The translations under genes and the position numbers were made by a program. Shown piece after piece: positions 45,757 to 56,223 of a stretch of DNA of 64,000 nt. The stretch is from Neorhizobium sp. UBA7851 (GTDB lineage Bacteria; Pseudomonadota; Alphaproteobacteria; Rhizobiales; Rhizobiaceae). A model generated the notes under the pieces. The model was not told where the DNA came from. It saw nothing but the letters and a program-made list of their open reading frames with translations, and ran no database searches. Numbering within the stretch: the stretch's first letter is position 1; each line of letters opens with the position of its first letter. Where the stretch lies: positions 35,733 through 99,732 of the forward strand of contig DLSX01000129.1 of assembly GCA_002500765.1 (NCBI GenBank). The letters are read 5' to 3'.

Positions 45757-46038
45757 ATAACACGTGAAAAGTCGAGAGGTCGCATCTGTCGGCCCTTGGC
45801 AACAAGGCGCCGACATATAAAGCAAATCTTACCGTATCGGCGGGGGCTGCAAATCTCTGTGGGCTCATGTCCTGCCATAGCATTCAACTCCGCGGCGGAT
45901 TAAGGAGTGGAACATCCGCCCTGATCATTGGGGCTTGCTGCGGTTTGACCCCGTCCCTTCGTGGCGTTAGACCGGCGTCATCCGATCAAGCTGCTGCGCA
46001 GAAGAGTCGCCTGATCGGAACGCTTCCACGAGGTTCGC
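45757..46038. other. Intergenic region between the sugar cluster and rarA
   Basis: 282 bp on the plus strand. No convincing hairpin with T tract or known RNA pattern was found, so the terminator of the sugar cluster is not identified. Confidence 0.35.
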
Positions 46039-47355
46039 ATGACCGATCTTTTCGATGCTGCTCCCCGCACCGGCTCCATGCCGCTGGCGGCGGAATTACG
46101 CCCGGCAACGCTTGACGATGTCATCGGCCAGAAAAAGGTTCTCGGCGAGGGAACAATGCTGCGCCGCCGTATTGCTGCGGGGCGGCTCGGCAGCATCATT
46201 CTCTATGGTCCGCCCGGTCTCGGGAAAACATCGATTGCCCGGGCCATCGGCAATATGCTGGGCAAGAATTTCAGGCCACTGCATGCCGCCCACAACAATG
46301 TGGCCGATATCCGCAAGATTGCCGACGAGGCGCGCATGCGCCCGACGCTCCTGTTTGCAGACGAGGTGCATCGATTCAGCGCGACGCAGCAGGATCACCT
46401 TCTGGCGCTCTGCGAGGAAGGTATTGCCGATTTCATCGGGGCGACGACCGGCAACCCGTATCACTCGCTGACGCCCGCTCTTATTTCCCGGTCGACGATC
46501 CTGAAACTGGAACCGCTGGCTATCGAGGAGATGGAGGAGGTCGTGCGTCGCGGTCTTGATCATCTCGCCGGCAAAGGCATTGCGGTGCAACTGGCCCCGG
46601 CGCTCCTGCGACGTATCGCCGGCCGCTCAGGCGGTGACGCGCGCCGTGCTCTCACCGTTCTGGAAAGCCTCTCCGTCGGTCATCCGACGGGTGATCCGGT
46701 CCTGATCACGGAAGAGATGGTCGATGAGGCCTATGCGGCAGCGCCGGTCAATCACGACCGGTCCGGTGACGCGCATTACGATGTCGTCTCGGCCTTCGTG
46801 AAATCCATGCGCGGCTCTGACCCGGACGCGACGCTCTACTGGCTGGCGCGGTTGATCCACGGCGGTGAGGATCCGCGTTATATCGCCCGCCGTATCATGA
46901 TCCATGCATCGGAAGATGTCGGATTGGCGGACAATACCGCACTGCAGACGGCCGTCGCAGCGCTTCATGCGGTGGAGAAGATCGGTTATCCGGAAGCACA
47001 GATCGTGCTTGCGCATGCGGCGCTTCATGTGGCGCGTGCGCCGAAATCGAACTCGGCCTGCCGCGGCATTTCCCTGGCGCTCGCTCATGTGGCGAGCGAA
47101 GCGCCGTCAGCCGTGCCGATGCATCTGCGTGATGCGCATTACAAGGGTGCTGTGGCACTCGGCCATGTCGGTTATGCCTTTCCGCATGACGATGGCCGTG
47201 GCTGGAGCGACCAGGTCTATGCACCGGACGTGCCGCGCGGCGCTTTCTACCAGAGCGATGCGCGCGATGCCGCAACCTTCGAGCGCCGGGCAGACGAACA
47301 CTGGGAGCAGGTGACCGGCCGGACCACAGCGCGCCGGTTTGGCGACAAGCGCTGA
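46039..47355 (+). CDS. rarA: Replication-associated recombination protein A (AAA ATPase)
   Basis: A 438-residue clamp-loader-like AAA+ protein, MgsA/WRNIP1 family, that acts at stalled replication forks. Walker A is in LYGPPGLGKTSIARAI (about residues 58-73), Walker B in LLFADEVHRFSATQQDHLL, sensor 1 in FIGATTGNPYHS, and the sensor 2 region in GGDARRALTVLE. The tetramerisation region and the C-terminal block (YFPHDDGRGW-like: AFPHDDGRGWSDQVY) are intact. It is convergent with the ynbA-like gene, with only 13 bp between stop codons. It is a conserved house-keeping gene in an otherwise accessory region. Confidence 0.96.
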   Translation: MTDLFDAAPRTGSMPLAAELRPATLDDVIGQKKVLGEGTMLRRRIAAGRLGSIILYGPPGLGKTSIARAIGNMLGKNFRPLHAAHNNVADIRKIADEARMRPTLLFADEVHRFSATQQDHLLALCEEGIADFIGATTGNPYHSLTPALISRSTILKLEPLAIEEMEEVVRRGLDHLAGKGIAVQLAPALLRRIAGRSGGDARRALTVLESLSVGHPTGDPVLITEEMVDEAYAAAPVNHDRSGDAHYDVVSAFVKSMRGSDPDATLYWLARLIHGGEDPRYIARRIMIHASEDVGLADNTALQTAVAALHAVEKIGYPEAQIVLAHAALHVARAPKSNSACRGISLALAHVASEAPSAVPMHLRDAHYKGAVALGHVGYAFPHDDGRGWSDQVYAPDVPRGAFYQSDARDAATFERRADEHWEQVTGRTTARRFGDKR

Positions 47356-47368
47356 TTTCCAGCCATGA

Positions 47369-47968
47369 TCAGTCCGGGCTGATCAGCCCCGCCCGTACCC
47401 GGTTGACGACGGTCCAGATCAGAAGGACGCAAGCCATCGGCTGGATATGCCACGTCCAGTCCGGCAGCGTTGCGAATGCGGCAACGAGCGCGCCCAGCGC
47501 TCCGAAGAGCAGGGCACGGTCACTCTTGCCCATCGGCCCTTCATAATTCCGTCCGTTGCCATGCGCGACGCCGAGAATTCCGGCAAATTCCGTAAGGACC
47601 GCGAGGAAGACGATGGTCGCGATCCAAGGCAGCGAGAAAGGGGCAATCAGAGCGAAGGGGATATAGAGTGCGGCGTCCGATACGACGTCGGTTATTTCGT
47701 TGAGATAACCGCCAAGCGCGGATTGCTGGCCGTGTTCGCGCGCCAGCATGCCATCCACGGCATTGAAGGCCATACGCAGAAACATCCAGATCGGCACGAG
47801 CGCAAACAGCTCCGGCAGAGGCCGGATGATCAGCAGGACACCGATCGCCACCGAAACGAGCGAGGCAAACAGCGTCACCTGGTTGGCAGTCACCCCCATT
47901 GCCGCAAGCCGCCCGACCAACGGGCGAAGAATGGCCTGAAACGACGACTTCAGTTTGTAGATCGACAT
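47369..47968 (-). CDS. ynbA: CDP-alcohol phosphatidyltransferase, YnbA-like
   Basis: A polytopic membrane enzyme of 199 residues when started at the ATG at 47968, close to the 201 of E. coli YnbA. The family motif DxxDGxxARx8GxxxDxxxD is clear in outline, but reads N69-x-x-D72-G-x-x-A-R-x8-G86-x-x-x-N90-x-x-x-D94, so two of the four Asp are Asn. Such enzymes transfer a phosphatidyl group from CDP-diacylglycerol to an alcohol. It is divergent from the other genes of the locus, with a 121-bp gap holding both promoters. The acceptor alcohol is unknown. The Asn changes may mean altered metal binding or a different donor; I cannot tell from sequence. Confidence 0.85.
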   Translation of the reverse strand: MSIYKLKSSFQAILRPLVGRLAAMGVTANQVTLFASLVSVAIGVLLIIRPLPELFALVPIWMFLRMAFNAVDGMLAREHGQQSALGGYLNEITDVVSDAALYIPFALIAPFSLPWIATIVFLAVLTEFAGILGVAHGNGRNYEGPMGKSDRALLFGALGALVAAFATLPDWTWHIQPMACVLLIWTVVNRVRAGLISPD

Positions 47969-48089
47969 GAAAGCTCGAATCCGCTTGATTACGATCAACA
48001 AATGCAGATGCAGGTTGAAGAAATCAACTGCAAAGCCGGGGTCTTCATCCGTAAAGGGTACGGAACAGTCGAGCGGGAGTGACAAGAGC

Positions 48090-49826
48090 ATGATCGAATC
48101 CGCTTTTGCGAGCCATGACGGCGTGGAGCTTTTCTACCGTGCATGGCCCGCTCGCTCCGGCACGGCGAGGGGTGCGATCGTCCTTCTGCATCGCGGCCAC
48201 GAGCATGGCGGCAGGGCTGCTCACATCGTTGATGAGCTTGGCCTCGATGACTTCGCCTTTTATGCCTGGGATGCGCGCGGGCACGGCCGCTCTCCCGGCG
48301 AACGCGGCCATTCGCCGTCGTTTGCGCATTCGGTCCGCGATCTCGATTGCTTCATTCGCCATATCCGCGAGACCGGCGGCTTTTCCATGGATCAGGTGGC
48401 CGTGGTAGCCCAGAGTGTCGGCGCGGTACTCGCCGCAACCTGGGTGCATGACTACGCCCCTGACATCCGGGCTCTGGTGCTGGCTTCCCCGGCGTTCGAC
48501 GTCAAGCTGTATGTGCCCTTCGCCAAGGAGGGCATTGCCTTCTGGCAAAAGCTGAAAGGCACATTCTTCGTCAATTCCTACGTCAAGGCGCGCTTCCTGA
48601 CGCATGATCCCGAGCGGATCGCGTCCTTTGACAGCGATCCCTTGATCACCCGGCCGATCGCCTCCAATATTCTCCTGGAGCTTTACGAAGCTGCCGACAG
48701 GGTTGTCACGGACGCCCGCGCGATTACCGTTCCGACGCAGTTGCTTATTTCCGGCAACGATTTTGTCGTGCGCCACGCGCCGCAACATCGCTTCTTCGAA
48801 AACCTCGGCAGCACGATCAAGGAACGTCATGTTCTGACCGGCTTCTATCACGATACGTTGGGTGAACGGGATCGGGCGAAGGCTTTGAAAAAGGTCCGTT
48901 CGTTCATCACTGCACGTTTCGACGAGACGCCGGTCATTGCCGACCTTCGGCAGGCGCATCGTTCCGGTTACAGCCGCGACGAGGCCGACCGGTTGGCAAC
49001 TCCCTTATCGATAACGTCGCCTCGTGGGCTTTACTGGGCTGTGACCCGTGCCTCGATCCGGTTCGGCGGTCTCTTTTCCAATGGCATCAGGACGGGTTTG
49101 CGCACAGGCTTCGATTCCGGCTCGACGCTCGATTACGTCTATGAGGACGAAGCACGGGGCCTTGGTCCCGGTGGCAGACTGATCGACCGGCAGTTTCTCG
49201 ATGCGATCGGCTGGCGCGGCATCCGTCAGCGCAAGGTGCATCTGGAGGAGCTGATCGGTAAGGCACTCGCCCGCCTGAAGGCGGAGGGGAAGTCGTTGCG
49301 GGTGCTGGATATCGCCGCCGGCCACGGGCGTTATATCCTAGATGCAGTGGCGACATCCGATGTGAGGCCGGAAAGCATCCGATTGCAGGATTACTCGCCG
49401 ATCAATGTCGAGAAAGGCACAGCGCTTATAGCCGAGCGCGGGCTGAATGATATAGCGACCTTCCATCGCGCCGATGCCTTCGATACCGCCGGCTTGGCTT
49501 CGATCGAGCCCAAGCCGACGCTGGCCGTAGTCTCCGGCCTTTATGAACTGTTTCCGGACAATGGTGCAATCGAAGCCTCCCTGCGTGGCCTTTCGCAGGC
49601 ACTGGAGCCGGGCTCGCTGCTGCTCTACACCGGCCAGCCCTGGCATCCACAGCTCGAGATGATCGCGCGGGCACTCACCTCTCACCGCGGGGGCGAGGCC
49701 TGGATCATGCGCAGGCGCACCCAGCAGGAAATGGACCAACTGGTCGCCACGGCCGGTTTCCGCAAGATCGAACAACGCATCGACAAATGGGGGATTTTCA
49801 CCGTGTCGCTTGCCGAGCGGATCTGA
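48090..49826 (+). CDS. ynbC: Alpha/beta hydrolase-SAM methyltransferase fusion, YnbC-like
   Basis: A 578-residue two-domain protein (E. coli YnbC is 585). Residues about 1-300 form an alpha/beta hydrolase of the monoacylglycerol-lipase kind: the nucleophile elbow is VVAQSVGA (Ser109), the acid probably Asp in LISGNDFVVRH and the base probably His in GFYHDTLGE. The first elbow Gly is Ala, a mild departure. Residues about 400-578 form a class I methyltransferase with SAM motif VLDIAAGHGRY (about 404-414) and a second SAM-contacting stretch near LQDYSPINV. GGGAGTGACAAGAGC precedes the ATG. Such a fusion would remove an acyl chain and methylate a headgroup or product; this is inference. Confidence 0.9.
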   Translation: MIESAFASHDGVELFYRAWPARSGTARGAIVLLHRGHEHGGRAAHIVDELGLDDFAFYAWDARGHGRSPGERGHSPSFAHSVRDLDCFIRHIRETGGFSMDQVAVVAQSVGAVLAATWVHDYAPDIRALVLASPAFDVKLYVPFAKEGIAFWQKLKGTFFVNSYVKARFLTHDPERIASFDSDPLITRPIASNILLELYEAADRVVTDARAITVPTQLLISGNDFVVRHAPQHRFFENLGSTIKERHVLTGFYHDTLGERDRAKALKKVRSFITARFDETPVIADLRQAHRSGYSRDEADRLATPLSITSPRGLYWAVTRASIRFGGLFSNGIRTGLRTGFDSGSTLDYVYEDEARGLGPGGRLIDRQFLDAIGWRGIRQRKVHLEELIGKALARLKAEGKSLRVLDIAAGHGRYILDAVATSDVRPESIRLQDYSPINVEKGTALIAERGLNDIATFHRADAFDTAGLASIEPKPTLAVVSGLYELFPDNGAIEASLRGLSQALEPGSLLLYTGQPWHPQLEMIARALTSHRGGEAWIMRRRTQQEMDQLVATAGFRKIEQRIDKWGIFTVSLAERI

Positions 49827-49834
49827 GGGGCGGC

Positions 49835-51169
49835 ATGGGGGAGGGGATGACGTCCGTTCCGGCAGGCATGCGCGGCGCTGTTGTGCGAACGGCCGCGCTT
49901 TGGCTGCTTTTCCTCGCTCCGTTCTTTTACCTCACCTATGGCATGGCGAACTGGCTGGCCTCGCTGCAGGCTGATGTGCCTAACCTAGCCTTCGGTTGGG
50001 AAAAGCACATTCCCTTTATCGCCTGGACGATTATTCCCTATTGGTCGATAAACGCGTTTTATGCGCTGTCACTCTTCGTCAATGATACACCGGAAGAGGT
50101 CGGCCGCCTGGCTCGCCGGTATCTCACTGCGCAGATCGTCGCCGTCGCTTGCTTTATCGCATTTCCGTTGCAGGCGATCTTCGTGCGGCCGGAAACCCAT
50201 GGTCTTCTCGGCTTCATGTTCGATGTTCTCGGTGGCTTCGACAAACCGTTCAACCAGGCGCCGTCGCTGCATATTGCCCTCCTGGTGATCATCTGGGATC
50301 ATTGGCGCATCCGATTGAAGGGGTTCCTCCGCGGGGTCTGGCATATCTGGAGCGTCCTGATCGGACTTTCCGTAATGACCACCTGGCAGCATCATGTCAT
50401 CGACATCCCCACAGGAATGCTGCTTGGACTGTTTGCGCTCTGGCTCTTTCCAGCCGGCAAAACATCGCCACTCTCCGCCTTCCGGTTTACGCGCGATCGA
50501 AAGGCGTGGCGGCTGGCGATTGCCTATGCAGCCGGCGCGTTGGCCTTCCTCCTGATTGCGGTGATCGCTGTGCATAGTAGTGGGGCTGCTCTCCTGTGGT
50601 TATGGCCGAGCATGGCGCTCTGCCTGGTGTCCGTCGGTTACGCAGGTGCGGGGCCGCAGGTCTTTCAGAAGGAAAACGACGGGACGTCGAGTCTTGCGAG
50701 CCGCTGGTTGCTCTGGCCCTATCGCCTCGGCGCACGCGCGAATCGCTGGTGGTGGACGCGCAATCTCGCGGCCGCAGTCTATATTGGCGATGGAGTTTTC
50801 CTCGGGCGCGCTCCGAACCGTGACGAGCTTGGAACCTATGCCGCGGTCATCGACATGACGGCGGAATTTCCGGCGCGTCGTGTCCCCGGCCTGAGCTGGC
50901 GCGCCATTCCATCGCTCGACCTGCTGCCCCTATCTCCAGAGAGCATTCGCAACGGGGCGCTTGCCGTCGACGAAATCTGCCGCCGCGGGCCTGTGCTCGT
51001 CTGCTGCGCGCTCGGCTTTCAGCGCAGTGCGGCTGTCGTTGCGTGCTGGCTCGTGCGGTCCGGCCGTGCAGCCAGTGCCGCCGTGGCGATCGAGCAGCTC
51101 AAAGCGCTCGGCCGGCCGGTTCACATTAAGTTGGAAACCTATGCGGCAATCGATGAGGCTGCGCGATGA
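49835..51169 (+). CDS. ynbD: PAP2 phosphatase-dual specificity phosphatase fusion, YnbD-like
   Basis: A 444-residue membrane protein (E. coli YnbD is 430) starting at ATG 49835 after GAGGGGCGG. The N-terminal part has about six helices and PAP2-type motifs (APSLHIA near residue 150 and TTWQHHVIDIPTG near 190), as in lipid phosphatases and inositol-phosphoceramide synthases. The C-terminal cytosolic part is a dual-specificity phosphatase with the CX5R loop in CCALGFQRSA (near residue 390) and the general-acid Asp probably in AVIDMTAEF. It would dephosphorylate a lipid phosphate or a phosphorylated headgroup. Its stop overlaps the next gene by ATGA. Confidence 0.9.
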   Translation: MGEGMTSVPAGMRGAVVRTAALWLLFLAPFFYLTYGMANWLASLQADVPNLAFGWEKHIPFIAWTIIPYWSINAFYALSLFVNDTPEEVGRLARRYLTAQIVAVACFIAFPLQAIFVRPETHGLLGFMFDVLGGFDKPFNQAPSLHIALLVIIWDHWRIRLKGFLRGVWHIWSVLIGLSVMTTWQHHVIDIPTGMLLGLFALWLFPAGKTSPLSAFRFTRDRKAWRLAIAYAAGALAFLLIAVIAVHSSGAALLWLWPSMALCLVSVGYAGAGPQVFQKENDGTSSLASRWLLWPYRLGARANRWWWTRNLAAAVYIGDGVFLGRAPNRDELGTYAAVIDMTAEFPARRVPGLSWRAIPSLDLLPLSPESIRNGALAVDEICRRGPVLVCCALGFQRSAAVVACWLVRSGRAASAAVAIEQLKALGRPVHIKLETYAAIDEAAR

Positions 51170-51603
51170 CCGACTGGAAAACAGCGACGACGCAAATGGC
51201 CGGGCGGTTGAGACGTAACAGCTTGGGCGGCAGTCTGGTCGAGCTTGTCGTGCTGGCCATCGCACCTTTGACGGCAGGTGCCAACGGGTTTGGCGCAGCA
51301 CTTGGGTGGTTGCTGTTGCTGGCCTTCTGCCTCGTTGCTTTGGCAGTTGCGGTTCATCTCCTATTCGATGCCTTCCTCTTTCGTGTTGCCCTGTCGCATG
51401 ACAGTGAAGAGGCAGGGCTGTCGGCGATCGATGAGCTGCTGGCGCGCATGGGGCTTCGGGCAAGGCCCGTGGTTGCAGCGCCCCTGTCGCAACGTTTTTC
51501 AGGATGCAGGCGCCTCATCCTCCTGCAATGGCTGACCCTCACCATCGGCATCGTGCTGTACGGCATTCTTCTACTCGATGCGGTGAATGGAGGTCCACAG
51601 TGA
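51166..51603 (+). CDS. Small membrane protein of the lipid locus
   Basis: A 145-residue protein I do not recognise. It has about three hydrophobic stretches (about residues 26-40, 45-68 and 118-139) and a cytosolic-looking loop with many charged residues (SHDSEEAGLSAIDELLARMG). Its ATG overlaps the ynbD stop and its stop overlaps the acyltransferase GTG, so it is translated as part of the series and is a real member of the operon. A scaffold or accessory role with the phosphatase or acyltransferase is possible; no catalytic motif is visible. Confidence 0.8.
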   Translation: MTDWKTATTQMAGRLRRNSLGGSLVELVVLAIAPLTAGANGFGAALGWLLLLAFCLVALAVAVHLLFDAFLFRVALSHDSEEAGLSAIDELLARMGLRARPVVAAPLSQRFSGCRRLILLQWLTLTIGIVLYGILLLDAVNGGPQ

Positions 51604-52253
51604 GAGGCGGCGTGTCCTTGCTTCAGATCGTGTCCGGTTCCGTGCTCGCGGTGTTCGCACGCGCGGTAACCGGGGTGCGTCCCATATGGGCCGGATCGGC
51701 ACCGAATGGCCGGCAACGCATCTATTTCGCCAATCATGCCAGCCATGGCGACTTCATTCTCGTCTCAACCTGCCTGACGCCCACCGAGCGCAGCAGGACG
51801 GCGGCGGTTGCCGGTGCGGACTATTGGGGTTCAGGCCGTGTGCGCCAATTCATCTCCCGTCGGCTGCTGCGCACCGTTCTTGTCGAGCGTAACTGGGTGG
51901 AGCGGACGGCGGATCCGATGCAGGTGATGCTCGATGCACTGGACGCGGGCCAATCGCTCATCTTCTTTCCCGAAGGTACCCGCAACATGACCGAAGAACC
52001 ACTGCTGCGGTTTCGGTCCGGCCTCTATAATCTCGCCCTAGCCCGGCCGGATGTCGAGCTGGTTCCCTGCTGGATCGAGAACATGTCGCGCGTGCTGCCC
52101 AAGGGTGCGCTTCTGCCCATACCGCTTTTGTGCCGGGTCGTTTTCGGCACGCCGGTAGCTCTCACAGAAGGCGAGGACAGAAAGGTGTTTCTCGACCGTG
52201 CCCGGCAAGCGCTTCTCTCGCTTGCACCCCGAAACGATGGAAACAGCCAATGA
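51600..52253 (+). CDS. 1-acylglycerol-3-phosphate O-acyltransferase (PlsC family)
   Basis: A 217-residue acyltransferase with a GTG start at 51600 overlapping the preceding stop. The catalytic NHxSHGD motif is in FANHASHGD (His46, Asp51), the phosphate-binding motif in FFPEGTRN (about residue 123), with a Ser/Arg segment between. The reaction is acylation of a lysophosphatidate-like acceptor using acyl-ACP or acyl-CoA at the membrane. Position before a CDP-diglyceride synthase suggests local production of phosphatidic acid or a related lipid. The E. coli ynb operon has no equivalent gene, so this is an addition. Confidence 0.9.
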   Translation: MRGGVSLLQIVSGSVLAVFARAVTGVRPIWAGSAPNGRQRIYFANHASHGDFILVSTCLTPTERSRTAAVAGADYWGSGRVRQFISRRLLRTVLVERNWVERTADPMQVMLDALDAGQSLIFFPEGTRNMTEEPLLRFRSGLYNLALARPDVELVPCWIENMSRVLPKGALLPIPLLCRVVFGTPVALTEGEDRKVFLDRARQALLSLAPRNDGNSQ

Positions 52254-53182
52254 GCGATGACACCACGCGCCTTTTCCTCGGTCTGGTCGGCGTGCTCGTG
52301 ACGGCAAGCATCATTGCAGGCGTGCTGTCGTGGCGCAGCCCGAAACCCTTGCCTTCGACGCTCGACAATCTCAATGCGCGTATCAAGGCGTGGTGGATCA
52401 TGGTGGCGGGCATCAGCTTCGCCTTCCTGTTTGGCGCGGGCGGCGTGATCCTGCTTTTCGCCTTCGTGTCCTTCGCCGCTCTTCGGGAATATGTGACACT
52501 GACCAACACGCGCCACGCGGATCGCTGGACGCTGCTTGGCATGTTTATGATCATCAACCCGGTTCAGTATTATCTGATCTGGATAGACTGGTACGGGCTC
52601 TATTCGATCTTCATTCCGGTCTACTGCTTCCTCGCCATGCCGGCGCTGACGGCGATGCGCGGTGACACGTCCCGTTTCCTCGAGCGGGTCAGCGAACAGC
52701 AATGGGGCATCATGCTCTCGGTCTACTGCATCAGCCATGTGCCGGCGCTGGTGACCCTGCCAATTCCCGGCAATGAGGGGCGAGGGTTGCTGCTGATCGC
52801 GTTTCTGATTGCGACGGTGCAGGGCAGCGATGTGCTGCAATATGTCTTCGGCAAGCTTTTCGGCCGTCACAAGGTCGCCCCCAGCATCTCGCCATCCAAG
52901 ACCTGGGAGGGGCTGATCGGAGGGATTGCGAGCGCGTCGCTGATGGGCGCAGGGCTCTACTGGCTCACGCCATTTTCGCCGCTGGAAGCCGGAATGCTTG
53001 CCGCGCTTTCCTGCGTCATGGGCTTTTTCGGCGGTCTCGTCGCCTCTGCAATAAAACGCGATCGCGGCGTAAAGGACTGGGGTCACATGATCGAAGGTCA
53101 TGGCGGCATGCTGGACCGGGCCGATAGCCTGGTTTTTGCTGCACCCGTCTTTTTCCATATTGTCCGCTACGCCTGGACGTAG
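52250..53182 (+). CDS. ynbB: Phosphatidate cytidylyltransferase (CDP-diglyceride synthase), YnbB-like
   Basis: A 310-residue polytopic enzyme (E. coli YnbB is 298), ATG overlapping the acyltransferase stop. The signature of the family is intact: SPSKTWEG earlier and SAIKRDRGVKDWGHMIEGHGGMLDRADS near the C-terminus. The reaction makes CDP-diacylglycerol from phosphatidate and CTP. The product is the donor used by the divergent YnbA-like transferase, so the locus holds both donor-making and donor-using steps. A second house-keeping cdsA is expected elsewhere in the genome, making this a dedicated paralogue. Confidence 0.92.
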   Translation: MSDDTTRLFLGLVGVLVTASIIAGVLSWRSPKPLPSTLDNLNARIKAWWIMVAGISFAFLFGAGGVILLFAFVSFAALREYVTLTNTRHADRWTLLGMFMIINPVQYYLIWIDWYGLYSIFIPVYCFLAMPALTAMRGDTSRFLERVSEQQWGIMLSVYCISHVPALVTLPIPGNEGRGLLLIAFLIATVQGSDVLQYVFGKLFGRHKVAPSISPSKTWEGLIGGIASASLMGAGLYWLTPFSPLEAGMLAALSCVMGFFGGLVASAIKRDRGVKDWGHMIEGHGGMLDRADSLVFAAPVFFHIVRYAWT

Positions 53183-53386
53183 TGCGGCTCCGTCACTCCA
53201 TGCTTTGATACCGTATCTGTCCGCCGAAGAGCAGGCGGGGTGCGTTGACCCATGTGCGGCGAACGAAAAGACTTACCTCATGTCCCCGCCAAAACGGCTC
53301 CTGTTATGTGCATTCATCGAACAGGCAGATAGGCGAGCGAAAACCGAACCGATCTACAGATTGTTCAAAAAATGCGTCATCGGACA

Positions 53387-53402
53387 TGAAAATATATTTT
53401 CA
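53387..53402. promoter_or_regulatory. Perfect 16-bp palindrome, candidate RpiR operator
   Basis: TGAAAATATATTTTCA is a perfect palindrome in an AT-rich stretch, 54 bp upstream of the RpiR start. Its base composition is unlike the flanking genes. Confidence 0.55.
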
Positions 53403-53407
53403 TTTCT

Positions 53408-53431
53408 AAAAAATAGAGATATCTATTTTTT
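53408..53431. promoter_or_regulatory. Second perfect palindrome, candidate RpiR operator
   Basis: Arms AAAAAATAGA and TCTATTTTTT pair exactly around GATA, ending 25 bp before the RpiR GTG. A low-GC hairpin like this is a poor terminator, so an operator or promoter element is the likelier reading. Confidence 0.5.
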
Positions 53432-53455
53432 CATAATAAAAGAACCGGGAACATC

Positions 53456-54329
53456 GTGACTCTTGCACTCCTTATCGAGACGAGTCGCAGCAAGCTAACT
53501 GCCAACCAGCAGAAGATTGCTGATTTCGTACTCGCCAACCCCTTTCCCGTCGCAACGATGGGGATCGAAGACCTTGCCAAGGCGACCGCCACATCGCCTG
53601 CAACGATCACACGTTTCGTTCGCGCTCTGGGGTGCGGAAGCTTTGCCGAATTTCGTGCGTTTGCCGTTCAGGGCTATCAGTCACTGCTTCGCCCTGTCGA
53701 AAGCGTTGACCGCGCGCGCCAAATTCCACCGCACCAGATCGTCGAAGACTCATTGGCAAATGCGGCCAGCGCGGTGAGGCAGCTTTCCGCGACGTCCGGC
53801 GATGTCAACTGGGAGGAGATTGCTGCACGCATGGTGAGTGCGCCGCGCGTTGGTTTTCTCGGTTTCGGCGTCAGCGCCAACATGCTGCAATACCTTGCCG
53901 ACAAGACAGTGTCTGTTGTCCGATCGCAGGTGGTCCTCAACGGAACGGGGGGGCTGGAGCGTGATGCACAGAAGATGTTGCGCTTCGGTCCGGAAGACAT
54001 GGTGATCGCCATGGCTTTGCCGCGCTACTCACAGGCGACACTGGATTTTCTGAAAATAGCCCGCGGACGCGGCGTTCACTGCGTTGTCATCACGGATAGT
54101 GCCTCTTCGCCGCTCTGCGCATTCGGTCATGAAAAGATCCTCGTGCCGGCAAGCCATCCGGTGCTGCACAGCTCGCCGATTGCAGCACTTGCCGTCTTTG
54201 AAGCCCTCATCGCCGTCATAACGGCACATCATCAGAGCGTGTCGGACGCAGTCTCCACGGCACGCTCCCTAATGCCGTATCTCTATGCGGACGATGCAAG
54301 TCGGCCGCAGTCCAAATCGGGAACCACGA

Positions 54330-54349
<20 letters not shown>
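53456..54349 (+). CDS. RpiR/MurR-family transcriptional regulator
   Basis: A 297-residue regulator with GTG start. The N-terminal helix-turn-helix is at about residues 15-75 ([55 protein letters not shown]). The SIS sugar-isomerase-like domain covers about 110-260 ([20 protein letters not shown] and [18 protein letters not shown]). SIS regulators usually sense a phosphosugar or amino-sugar, hinting at peptidoglycan-derived material. Its end overlaps the start chosen for the ABC ATPase gene, so it is the first gene of the peptide-uptake operon and probably autoregulated through the palindromes upstream. Confidence 0.93.
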
Positions 54350-56204
<1,855 letters not shown>

Positions 56205-56223
56205 CTTTCAGAGAGGAAGAATA

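Noticed and set aside
53183..53386. Terminator of the lipid locus (CCGCC with GGCGG)
   Set aside because: A five-base stem with no T run is not enough support.
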